A DNA stretch of 64,000 nucleotides from Williamsia sp. Its GTDB lineage: Bacteria; Bacteroidota; Bacteroidia; Chitinophagales; Chitinophagaceae. Below are positions 9,909 to 18,073 of this stretch, piece by piece (position 1 is the stretch's first letter; every line of letters starts with the position of its first letter). The notes below the pieces were generated by a model. It saw only the letters and a list, made by a program, of their open reading frames with translations. It did no database searches and was not told the DNA's origin. The translations under genes were made by a program, and so were the position numbers. The stretch is from positions 32,154 through 96,153 of the forward strand of contig JADCRZ010000025.1 of NCBI GenBank assembly GCA_015069695.1, written 5' to 3'.

Positions 9909-12110
9909 TTAAGCCGGCGTATGCTGATCCAGCAGAGCAAACTGATTGCTTTTGAAGATACGCTCCAGGTCAGGGAGCCTGGTGAAACATTGTTGCATAC
10001 CTTCACTATATTCTTTTTTCTCAGCTGCATCCCTGCTTTCTGCGATCCTGTAATGTTCGAATGCCCTGAATTTGGCAAGGTAAACAGCCCTGATCAGGGC
10101 ATACGCTTTTACAAGCGTTTCCCGGTATTCTTCTTCCGGATCCGATTCGGCAAGGATGGCCCCTCCACTGCCAAATGATATTTCATTGCTATTGTTGACG
10201 ACCATCGTTCTGATTGCTATATTAAACTCCGCGGCTTTATCGATCGAGATGTATCCAATGCTTCCGGTGTAAATACCTCTGGGACGCTGCTCAAATTTTT
10301 CGATGATCTCCATGGTTCTGCGTTTAGGCGCGCCCGTGATAGAGCCACCCGGAAAAATTGATTTCAGCACGTCGATGACCGTTATACCAGCAGCCAATCG
10401 CCCTTCGATCACCGATGAAAGCTGGAGCAAGGTGGCATACTCGGTTACCTTCATGAAATCAGTTACGCGTACACTTGCCTTGTCGCAAAAGACCGACAGG
10501 TCGTTCCTGATCAGGTCTATGATCATGAGCAGCTCGGAATGGTCTTTTGCGCTTTTTTTTAGTAATTTTTTTATTTGTTCGGTTTCATCGCGGTTCACTC
10601 CTTTGGCGCGCGTTCCTTTGATGGGTTCGCTGCGGATGTTACCTTCTTTGGTTATTTTAATAAAACATTCCGGAGAGGAGCTGAGGATGTGAAAACCGGC
10701 AAACCTGAAGTAGGTTGAATAGGGTGCAGGGTTCGTCTGCCGCAGCACACGGTATAGCTCATACGCATCTACGTCGATGTTGATTTTAAATTCGTTGGTC
10801 AAACAGGTTTCGTATGTTTCACCTGCCTTCAGGTATTGTTTGATCTGAAGGATGTCCCTGATGTACTCATTTTTTTTCCTGCTGGCTTCCAGCGGTAGCT
10901 CTTCCGTTTGGGCGGGTTCCGGATAAGTATACAAGTGTAATTTGGCAGCAGGGGGCGTGGAAAGGATCATTTCCTTGGTACGGGCAAACCAGTGGTTCCT
11001 GGCCTGTTCGTTTTCCGCAATGCTGCACAAAAAAACCTGTTTCTTCAGCAGGTCAAATGCAACAAAATTCTCTACCCATAGAAATAAGCTTTCGGGAGGG
11101 AGGTTTGAATAAGAAGCAGGCCTCCTGGAGGGGCTGTTGACAGCCTCATAACTGAGGTACCCGACAAACCCGCCTTTGAAAGGGAATCCATGGCTTCCCG
11201 GATCGATGAGTTGTTCCTTGTCCAGCTGCTCTTGTATTGCATCGAAGAAGTCGGTATGCAGGCTCTCTGTTGCAGGGAGTTCACTTTCTTCTACGAATCT
11301 TTTGAGCTGCACTTTACCCGCATGCTTCTGTATAATGGATTCCGGGGCACCCATAAAAGAAAAACGGCCGTTGTACCCCGTTAAACTGCTGTCGAGCCAA
11401 AATGAGCAGGGAAGGTGTTTAAAGCAGACATCAAATACATGTTCAGCATCCGTCCATATTATCTGTTTGGAAAACAATGTTCGCTTTCCGTCGCTTGTTC
11501 TCTTGCTGGTATCTTTCATCCACTGTTCGGTCAGGTTTTTGAAATTGCGGATGATCTGCTCTCCAAATTCGGTTCCGATGGATTCAGGGTGAAACTGTAC
11601 GCCATAAAATGGTTTTGAGACATGCTGGAGCGCCATGATCAGTTGCTCGCCGTCATTTGTTTCTCCGATTACAGACAAACAAGCGGGCAGCGTATCTTTA
11701 GCGACAAGGAGGGAGTGATACCTGACAACAGAAATAACAGGTGGCAGCGTGTCGAAAAGAGGCGAAGGCTGCAGGTTCACCTGTGAGTATTTGCCATGCA
11801 TTTCTTTTGGGGCACCAACCACGCGGCCGCCAAAAGCTTTGCCCAGGCATTGGTGTCCTAAACATATTCCAAGGATCGGGGTATCGGGAAAAGCCTTGAA
11901 GACTTTCAGGCTCAATTCAACATCTTTTTCATTTTCCGGCGTTCCGGGGCCGGGAGAAATAACAATATTGTCAAAGTAAAGATCTTTGAGACTCTCAATA
12001 GAGAGCGCATTGTTCTTGAGTATGATCGGCCTTGATCCATTGATCAACCACAGGTACTGAGCGATGATATAAGTATAGGAATCATAATTATCAATGAGCA
12101 GTGTACGCAT
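9909..12110 (-). CDS. pabAB: Fused aminodeoxychorismate synthase (PabA-PabB type)
   Basis: 733 residues. The N-terminal half (1-195) is a class I glutamine amidotransferase with GICLGHQCLG (nucleophile Cys83) and VQFHPES (His174, Glu176). The C-terminal half (about 210-680) is a chorismate-binding domain with SSPECFIK, IDLIRNDL, PGGSITGAPK and NIAIRT. PIKGT at 496-500 carries the lysine (Lys498) typical of PabB, where anthranilate synthases have PIAGT, so the expected product is 4-amino-4-deoxychorismate. About 50 extra C-terminal residues are not part of the family. Its stop lies 32 bases before the FAAL-NRPS gene, so it is part of that operon and probably supplies an aminobenzoate-type building block. 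No ADC lyase (PabC) is visible in the window. A housekeeping folate role is less likely given the context. Confidence 0.93.
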   Translation of the reverse strand: MRTLLIDNYDSYTYIIAQYLWLINGSRPIILKNNALSIESLKDLYFDNIVISPGPGTPENEKDVELSLKVFKAFPDTPILGICLGHQCLGKAFGGRVVGAPKEMHGKYSQVNLQPSPLFDTLPPVISVVRYHSLLVAKDTLPACLSVIGETNDGEQLIMALQHVSKPFYGVQFHPESIGTEFGEQIIRNFKNLTEQWMKDTSKRTSDGKRTLFSKQIIWTDAEHVFDVCFKHLPCSFWLDSSLTGYNGRFSFMGAPESIIQKHAGKVQLKRFVEESELPATESLHTDFFDAIQEQLDKEQLIDPGSHGFPFKGGFVGYLSYEAVNSPSRRPASYSNLPPESLFLWVENFVAFDLLKKQVFLCSIAENEQARNHWFARTKEMILSTPPAAKLHLYTYPEPAQTEELPLEASRKKNEYIRDILQIKQYLKAGETYETCLTNEFKINIDVDAYELYRVLRQTNPAPYSTYFRFAGFHILSSSPECFIKITKEGNIRSEPIKGTRAKGVNRDETEQIKKLLKKSAKDHSELLMIIDLIRNDLSVFCDKASVRVTDFMKVTEYATLLQLSSVIEGRLAAGITVIDVLKSIFPGGSITGAPKRRTMEIIEKFEQRPRGIYTGSIGYISIDKAAEFNIAIRTMVVNNSNEISFGSGGAILAESDPEEEYRETLVKAYALIRAVYLAKFRAFEHYRIAESRDAAEKKEYSEGMQQCFTRLPDLERIFKSNQFALLDQHTPA

Positions 12111-12114
12111 GGTG

Positions 12115-12198
12115 TACCCTTTAGTTTAAGTGGAACAAGTAAATGAATTGTTAGAAACAGAAGATACGGCTAACGAGCGCCTGCTTGGTCAAAGGGTA
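12115..12198. promoter_or_regulatory. Inverted TACCCTTT / AAAGGGTA half-sites upstream of pabAB
   Basis: TACCCTTT at 12115-12122 and its reverse complement AAAGGGTA at 12191-12198 flank the region just upstream of the pabAB start (12110). The same core recurs at 12467-12490. Seen directly; the role as a regulator-binding site is inference. Confidence 0.35.
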
Positions 12199-12246
12199 CA
12201 GATAAGGCCAGTCAGGTGATTGATAAAACACAGAGACAAGCCAGCT

Positions 12247-12264
12247 TTAAGTAAATTTACTTAA
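12247..12264. promoter_or_regulatory. 18-bp perfect palindrome in the divergent intergenic region
   Basis: TTAAGTAAATTTACTTAA is a perfect 18-base palindrome lying between pabAB (minus) and the plus-strand gene at 12523. A dimeric regulator could bind here and control both directions. AT-rich palindromes also arise by chance, so confidence is limited. Confidence 0.4.
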
Positions 12265-12466
12265 TTCCCCTAAATAAAAATTGAACACACAACCGGATTT
12301 TCAAAATATTTCCGGTTAGGCAATGCCGGTATGTTTACTTGTTGTGCACAAATGATTTTGCTTTCCTGTTGAAATAACTTTTTGCTGGTAAGGATATTAG
12401 CTGTATATTCAACTTGTCCATCGTATGGATTGATGGTGTTCAGGAATATACAGGATCTTGTAATCG

Positions 12467-12490
12467 TACCCTAAACAAGCTTTTAGGGTA
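12467..12490. promoter_or_regulatory. Inverted repeat TACCCTAAA-N6-TTTAGGGTA upstream of the 12523 gene
   Basis: Nine-base perfect arms (12467-12475 and 12482-12490) with spacer caagct lie 32 bases before the ATG at 12523. There is no T-run, so it is not a terminator. The core repeats the half-sites near pabAB, suggesting a shared operator for both sides of this intergenic region. The stretch between 12111 and 12522 holds no other gene. Confidence 0.4.
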
Positions 12491-12522
12491 ATCTAGTTTC
12501 TTAATATATAAACACGACAAAT

Positions 12523-13101
12523 ATGATCAGAGAATTTGTTCAGATGAATTCCGACATTTTTTCCTATGCCAACAAAAGGCTGGTTGACTATTTTAACTTT
12601 GTTGGCTATGAAGCAAAAGATGAGCTCGTAAAGATCAAAAACGAAGTATCTGCCAAAAAGTTGTTTTACGGGTATCTGACCGATCTTCAGAGCGCCTTGA
12701 ACAGGCAGCTTATCTCCAGTGCCGAGATTGATTCAGTTTCGCAGTTGTTCAAGGAGGAGTACATCAATTTCCTGAGCGAAAATCAACGGGTTCAACGTTC
12801 GTTCGCGTTGTCGTTCAACGATGTGTTGCCACTGTTTGCAAGAAGGAATTTTTCTCCCAGCCTGCGTGACATGAAATTGAATCAGTATTTTAATAGCCTG
12901 TATATTGATCTGACCGATTACAGGATCGTGTATGGCAACAGCGCAGTTGTTACAGAACCTGTTGTCATCAACCCCAATGAACCGATTGCTGGTGCAAACA
13001 CCTACAAAACAGTCAGGACCGGACTGGTTGATACATCGACGATCGGGATGCGGATAGACAGCTTTATTGGCGCAGTTAAAGAATTGTACGGGATAAGATA
13101 G
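12523..13101 (+). CDS. Unrecognised 192-residue protein inside the PKS cluster
   Basis: I do not recognise this family. The protein is soluble-looking, with no signal peptide or membrane segment; the first 100 residues look mainly helical and the last 70 mixed. It is the only plus-strand gene between the minus-strand cluster genes, has its own roughly 400-base upstream region with palindromes, and ends 6 bases from the amidase stop (tail to tail). Good ATG start and cluster-like composition support it as real. I considered a chorismate or ADC lyase because pabAB is next door, but no lyase signature residues are evident. Confidence 0.8.
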   Translation: MIREFVQMNSDIFSYANKRLVDYFNFVGYEAKDELVKIKNEVSAKKLFYGYLTDLQSALNRQLISSAEIDSVSQLFKEEYINFLSENQRVQRSFALSFNDVLPLFARRNFSPSLRDMKLNQYFNSLYIDLTDYRIVYGNSAVVTEPVVINPNEPIAGANTYKTVRTGLVDTSTIGMRIDSFIGAVKELYGIR

Positions 13102-13107
13102 GGGCTT

Positions 13108-14571
13108 CTATCCTGCAGACGGCGGCTTTACCCATCCGCCTTTTTCCTCCTCTATCAAGATAGCCGCATCAATAAGAATGGTTTCCATGTTCTTGTTGGC
13201 TATGACCTGGATGCCAAGCGGCATCCCTTTTTTGTTAAGCCCGCAAGGAATTGAGATGGCCGGAAAATCCAGTGCGTTGAATATAGCAGTATAGCTCCAG
13301 TCGAGGGGTTTGAGCAAAGGCATGTTATGCCTGGGTGCTACTGTTGGGTACACCGGCATAATGATGATGGATGGATCAGACAAGGTTTGCGCTATGCGTT
13401 CACCAAGTTTTTTGGCTTTTTCAGCATAGCTTTTCAAGCGCTTGCTTGAGAGGTTGAATATACGCTCTCCCAGGCACATCAAAAGGCCGGGAATGGTGAT
13501 TTTATTCTTGCCAGCAATGCTCAAAATAAACTGCTTTAACAGAGCCGGCTCTCCGCCATTGGTAAAAATCTGGTTCACTGTTTCTTTGCTTGACAGCTCC
13601 AGCGTCGACTGCCACATATCAAATGCATCATAAAAGAGCTTTTGCTGCTCCACCAGCTTTATTTCCGCTCCTCTTTCCTTGAAGATCTCCGCTGTTTCCA
13701 GAACGGTATGTTTGATGTCGGATGAAACAGAAGAAGCGAACTTTATTTTGGGATCAGGAAATACATAAACGGTCACATCAGCCCAGTTCCTGCTTGGACG
13801 CTCAGTTGGCGGCATGGCGTCAAACTTCTGCTTGCTTCCTTCTTTTGACATGGCTTCCATCACCGGGAGTAGATCAACCGCTTTCCGCGTCATAGGACCT
13901 ATAACAAGCGCAGTCTTCATTTTTTCGGACTCTTGCGGCTTGTCTTCTTCAAACAGGGCATGCCCTTGTACCGATACAAGCCGTGACGTGGGTCTCAGTC
14001 CAAATACTCCGCAGAATGCGGCCGGCATTCTGATTGATCCGGCTATGTCGCTGCCTATTCCAAAGGGCACGCCACCGGCACCGATGATGGCTGCCTCCCC
14101 TCCGCTGCTGCCGCCCGGTATTCTGGCTGTGTTGTAAGGGTTGCTGGTGCGCCCATACACTTTATTGTAGCATTCTACCCAGAAATTACACTCAGGTGTG
14201 TTGGTAATACCAACAATGATGACTCCGGCCTTTTTTATTTGTTGAACGATCAGCGCATCGTGGGTCGCTATATTGTTCTTCCTGTACAGCGAACCAAAGG
14301 TGTTCGGACTGCCTTTGATGGAAATACTTTCTTTTACAGTAACAGGTATTCCGCAAAGCGCTCCTCTGGGTTTATCATGGTATACCTGGTTTTCTGCCGC
14401 TTTTGCTTCTTCGAGCGCCTCTTCGTACCTTTTTATTACCACTGCATTCAGGTAGCCGTTGACTGCCTCAATCTTTTCAATATGCGCCCGGACCACCTCA
14501 ACCGGAGAAACTTTCTTTTGTGAAATCAGCGCGGCAAGTTCCACCACCCCTTTTTCGGTTAGCTCATCCAT
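13108..14571 (-). CDS. Amidase-signature family amidohydrolase
   Basis: 487 residues, the normal length for the amidase-signature family. The Ser-cisSer-Lys machinery is visible: Lys in VTVKESISI (about residue 78), the glycine/serine-rich PGGSSGGEAA stretch (about 153-162), and the nucleophile in GSDIAGSIRMPA (about 172-183). Such enzymes hydrolyse amide bonds, and eukaryotic FAAH is a relative. There is no signal peptide. It lies 60 bases after the GNAT gene and in line with the AT-ER gene, so it is probably part of the biosynthetic operon and may trim or release an amide-bonded intermediate. It lacks the GatB partner and context, so tRNA amidation (GatA) is unlikely. Substrate unknown. Confidence 0.9.
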   Translation of the reverse strand: MDELTEKGVVELAALISQKKVSPVEVVRAHIEKIEAVNGYLNAVVIKRYEEALEEAKAAENQVYHDKPRGALCGIPVTVKESISIKGSPNTFGSLYRKNNIATHDALIVQQIKKAGVIIVGITNTPECNFWVECYNKVYGRTSNPYNTARIPGGSSGGEAAIIGAGGVPFGIGSDIAGSIRMPAAFCGVFGLRPTSRLVSVQGHALFEEDKPQESEKMKTALVIGPMTRKAVDLLPVMEAMSKEGSKQKFDAMPPTERPSRNWADVTVYVFPDPKIKFASSVSSDIKHTVLETAEIFKERGAEIKLVEQQKLFYDAFDMWQSTLELSSKETVNQIFTNGGEPALLKQFILSIAGKNKITIPGLLMCLGERIFNLSSKRLKSYAEKAKKLGERIAQTLSDPSIIIMPVYPTVAPRHNMPLLKPLDWSYTAIFNALDFPAISIPCGLNKKGMPLGIQVIANKNMETILIDAAILIEEEKGGWVKPPSAG

Positions 14572-14631
14572 GCTTGATCATTTTTGCGTTTATAACACCC
14601 TGCAGCCCTGATTCGGATAATGGAAAGACCT

Positions 14632-15285
14632 TTATTCTTTTTCCCGTGTTGGCTGTCTGATCATCAGATAAACAGGCGTCCTTTCTTTCCCTATAAAAAT
14701 CTCTTCAATAAATGTAAAGCCTTTATACTGATATAAGTTCACATTCTGGACGGTTGTTGTTTCAATGTATATAGGCAGCTCGTCTTTGTCTGTAATTTCA
14801 AAGCAGTGCTTGAGCAGATCGCGGCCAATTCCTTTGCTTGCCGGATATACACCGATCATCCAACCGTACCAGTGAGGTTGGTCTCCCATCTTTTCACAGT
14901 GCTTTTTATACAACATCCGCGCAACTTCAAAATACAGTCTTTTAAAGGATTTTAGTCCGATCCGGAAAGGCGTTTGCAGCATTCCAGTCCTGAGCATATC
15001 AGGAAAGGAAAAAAACAGCATGGAGGGAGAACGCAACAGCACTACACCGTTGCCATCTTCCGTCATCCATGCCCTTCCATACAAAATGGCCCATCTTATC
15101 CAGGTAGAAAACAGCCAGGGGGCTAACCGCAGGTATTTTTTCCGCGACGGAAATATATACCTGAACAAAGGATCATTCTCAAAAGCCCTGGTAAGTATTC
15201 CTGCCGCGTGTCCAATCTGGTCTCTTGAAATGTTTACAATGCGCATCTCTTGTATGAGGTTCCCGGGTTCATATGTACGATTCAT
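14632..15285 (-). CDS. GNAT-family N-acetyltransferase
   Basis: 217 residues. The C-terminal half has the GNAT core: IGVYPASKGIGRDLLKHC (acetyl-CoA pyrophosphate loop region, about 144-161), then PIYIETTTVQNVNLYQYKGF, typical of the beta5-alpha4 segment in acetyltransferases that modify small molecules. Its ATG overlaps the AT-ER stop codon (ATGA), which implies translational coupling. It could acetylate the cluster product, for tailoring or self-protection, and the adjacent amidase could reverse this. That pairing is inference. Confidence 0.85.
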   Translation of the reverse strand: MNRTYEPGNLIQEMRIVNISRDQIGHAAGILTRAFENDPLFRYIFPSRKKYLRLAPWLFSTWIRWAILYGRAWMTEDGNGVVLLRSPSMLFFSFPDMLRTGMLQTPFRIGLKSFKRLYFEVARMLYKKHCEKMGDQPHWYGWMIGVYPASKGIGRDLLKHCFEITDKDELPIYIETTTVQNVNLYQYKGFTFIEEIFIGKERTPVYLMIRQPTREKE

Positions 15286-17516
15286 TTTTTGTCAAATATT
15301 TTCTGCGCTTCGCTGAGCAGCTTCAAGGCAATCTCGTCCACATGTCTTTTTTCCCAGTTCTCGAGCTCCGTTCCGGCCACCCACTGATTGAAAGAGCCCA
15401 AAGCGGCTCCGCAGTGAATCTGAAAGTCCATCTTGTGCGCTATATTACCTTCGAGCGAATACTGCGTGGATTTGTGAAAATACCATTTGAATAGGGCCGC
15501 CATTTTCAGCTTCGGTGAAGATTCTATCTTTTGAAGCAACTCCGCTTTATCGGACAACAAGTACTGTCTTGTTTCATTCCATACATCCGCAATCGTTTTT
15601 CCGAAGTATTTCTCCTCCAGCATGGTACGTGTTGAAAGATCAATGTCTTCTAACGAATCAAAATTTTTGTACAGTTCAAATAACTTGTTTGCCCTGTTGG
15701 GAAACAGAACGCCTTTCTTCAGGACCTGCACTTTGGCACCAAGCTCGAACATATCGCCGGCAGGGGCATAAGCGGTATCTTGTATGTTCATCTGACTTAG
15801 CAGGTCCTTTACTGCATGGCTCGTTCCTGCTTCTACAGTACACTGGTTTACAGAGCCTGTAAGTACATAATCTACCCCCATCATAAAAGCCGCCGCAATT
15901 GCACTGGGCGTTCCTATTCCCCCTGCAGCCCCTATGTGAACGCTCTCCGTATAGTTGAACCTTTTGGTATACTGATCCCGTAGAATGGCAATGGCCGGTA
16001 TGAGAATGAATGCCACGCCACGGTCGGTGTGGCCGCCCGAATCGGCCTCGATCGTAATATCGCTTGCCAGCGAGACATAGGGAGCCAGCGCCCCTTCTTC
16101 CTGCGATAGCAACCCTCTTCTTACCAGATTTTCCACAATATGCACAGGGGGCGGACTCAGAAAGACTGATGCTACTTCAGGCCTTGAGAGCTTCGCAATG
16201 ATAAAATTGGAAGAAACAGGTACCCTCTTTTCATCCAGCCGCAAGCCTTTTAACCTGAAAAATACAAGTCCTGCCGTTGCATTTGCAAATGCGGAAGCTT
16301 CAATGATCCGGACCTCCTTTTTTATGAGCAAGGCTGCCAAGGCAACCTCTGCATCCGGGTCGAGGGGATTGTGTAAAAAATTTATACCAAAGATCTTTGC
16401 TGGCTGCAGTTTCTTACGAATTGCGTCGATAGAAGCTTCGATGGTCTGTATGGCCAGTCCTCCTGATCCCAGAAAGCTTAGAAAACCTGCGTTGGCCATC
16501 CTTGTTACCAGATTTTCAGAAGAGATTCCTTTATACATGCCACCGGCTACGTATGCGTACGGCGTGCGGTACCTGCTTTTAAACGATTTGCTTCCTAATG
16601 AAGAAACGATACCGGGAAGGGTTGTATCTTCCCGGTGACCTGGCCGGCAGGCAGCTGCTTTGCTTGCATAGCACTCCTGATTGACCACTAGGAGTTTGCT
16701 CAGCACCTTGCCCGGCCCCAGTTCCACAAAATCAGTTACGCCCCGGTCAAAGAGCAGATACATGGCTTGTTTCCATTGAACAGGGCTTGCAATTTGTTGG
16801 GTAAGACAATCTGTTATATTGTTCGGCCCGTACAATACCGAATTGTAATTGGAAACCACATTGCGGACGGGTTGCTTAAACGTGAAATTCGTAAGATAGG
16901 AATGAAATTCCTGTTTAACAGGCGCCATATACCTGGAATGAAAAGGGCCGTTTACATTCAGGAGCATTGATTTTATTCCGTTCTCCTTGCAGGCCTGTTC
17001 AACCAGTTTAAGATCGTTGACCAGCCCGGACAATATCACTTGACGATCACTGTTGTAGTTTGCCACGTCTACACTTGGAAGCAAAATTTTTTCGAGCGTA
17101 TATGCATCCGGACAATCTATTACGGCAAGCATGCCTCCCGATTTTATATTTGAAAAAAGGGCTGCTCTTTTCATAACTATTCTCAATCCCGTTTCAAAAT
17201 CAAATACACCTGCAGCCAGGAGCGCGTTGTATTCTCCCAGGCTGTGTCCGACAACATAATATTGATCAGCCGGATTTTTTTCGTTGTAATCCAAATAGCT
17301 GAGGGTGTTTACAACGTACAAGGCCGGCTGTGTATATTGGGTTTTGCCCAGGTTATTGTCCTTGTCGTAAAGGCATAGATCAGCAATTGAATAACCGAGA
17401 ATACCGCTTGCAAGCTGCACAAGTCCGTTGTACTTCTCAAACAACTCTTTTCCCATACCTCTGTGCTGAGCGCCTTGTCCCGGAAACATCAAACATTTAT
17501 TGCATGCATTTTCCAT
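15282..17516 (-). CDS. Trans-acyltransferase / PfaD-type enoylreductase (AT-ER) didomain
   Basis: 744 residues. Residues 5-290 form a malonyl-type acyltransferase: FPGQGAQHRGMG, the nucleophile elbow GHSLGEY (Ser92) and GPFHSRYM (His193). Residues about 310-744 form a PfaD-like FMN/NADPH enoylreductase of the nitronate monooxygenase fold, with GGHTDRG, IGAAGGIGTP and MGVDYVLTGSVNQCT. This is the architecture of PksE from the bacillaene pathway. It should load extender units on the AT-less PKS modules, while the ER reduces enoyl intermediates in trans. It is the first gene of the minus-strand run and is coupled to GNAT by an ATGA overlap. Confidence 0.96.
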   Translation of the reverse strand: MENACNKCLMFPGQGAQHRGMGKELFEKYNGLVQLASGILGYSIADLCLYDKDNNLGKTQYTQPALYVVNTLSYLDYNEKNPADQYYVVGHSLGEYNALLAAGVFDFETGLRIVMKRAALFSNIKSGGMLAVIDCPDAYTLEKILLPSVDVANYNSDRQVILSGLVNDLKLVEQACKENGIKSMLLNVNGPFHSRYMAPVKQEFHSYLTNFTFKQPVRNVVSNYNSVLYGPNNITDCLTQQIASPVQWKQAMYLLFDRGVTDFVELGPGKVLSKLLVVNQECYASKAAACRPGHREDTTLPGIVSSLGSKSFKSRYRTPYAYVAGGMYKGISSENLVTRMANAGFLSFLGSGGLAIQTIEASIDAIRKKLQPAKIFGINFLHNPLDPDAEVALAALLIKKEVRIIEASAFANATAGLVFFRLKGLRLDEKRVPVSSNFIIAKLSRPEVASVFLSPPPVHIVENLVRRGLLSQEEGALAPYVSLASDITIEADSGGHTDRGVAFILIPAIAILRDQYTKRFNYTESVHIGAAGGIGTPSAIAAAFMMGVDYVLTGSVNQCTVEAGTSHAVKDLLSQMNIQDTAYAPAGDMFELGAKVQVLKKGVLFPNRANKLFELYKNFDSLEDIDLSTRTMLEEKYFGKTIADVWNETRQYLLSDKAELLQKIESSPKLKMAALFKWYFHKSTQYSLEGNIAHKMDFQIHCGAALGSFNQWVAGTELENWEKRHVDEIALKLLSEAQKIFDKK

Positions 17517-18073
17517 ATCATGAGTTACTTAACTGTATTATCGCAAGCCAGCCAGCCCTGTTTGAAAGGGGGGTATTTTTGCCATGGCATATAATAGACC
17601 GTTGGTATCTCTTATCAATTGCTATTTGACGCGCTGCCACCTGTTCCGCTTGCCAGACCGCTAGGTAGCCCGTGCTCCTTGAGGACTGGTGCGTTGTGCG
17701 ATCATTCATGATCACGGCGCATATACGAAAACCGTGTGTTGCTTTGTGATGGCCAGGGTGTACAGATTCCTTTATCAATATAAGATGAATATTTGTAACC
17801 AGGGCAATAATTCCTGCCGGCTCTTACCATGCATCAGGATATGTGCAGGAGCGCTACTGATCTATCAACCTGTTGCAAGAACATCATCTTACGGATAAGA
17901 GGTCAGCGTTCTCTGATTGCATTTTGTTGTAAGTTCTCAAAAAAATACAAGCTGTTCGCATAAATGCTATATATTTAAAGGACTGAAAACTAATTACTAA
18001 GACGCTGACTCATATCTGCTTTACATGCCGGCGGATTCTTTGGTTACATCCAACATGCTTAAATCTTATTTGA
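17517..18073. other. Gene-free divergent region between AT-ER and ABC1 kinase
   Basis: About 560 bases between two genes reading outward. No convincing coding sequence, hairpin terminator or RNA gene is visible; it must hold the promoters for both the AT-ER operon and the kinase. Confidence 0.5.

Noticed and set aside
12523..13101. Possible chorismate or ADC lyase that would complete an aminobenzoate pathway
   Set aside because: Size and place fit, but no lyase signature residues could be identified, so no function was assigned.
17518..17778. 86-codon minus-strand frame between AT-ER and the ABC1 kinase
   Set aside because: Composition and lack of any domain, signal or helix pattern suggest a chance frame.
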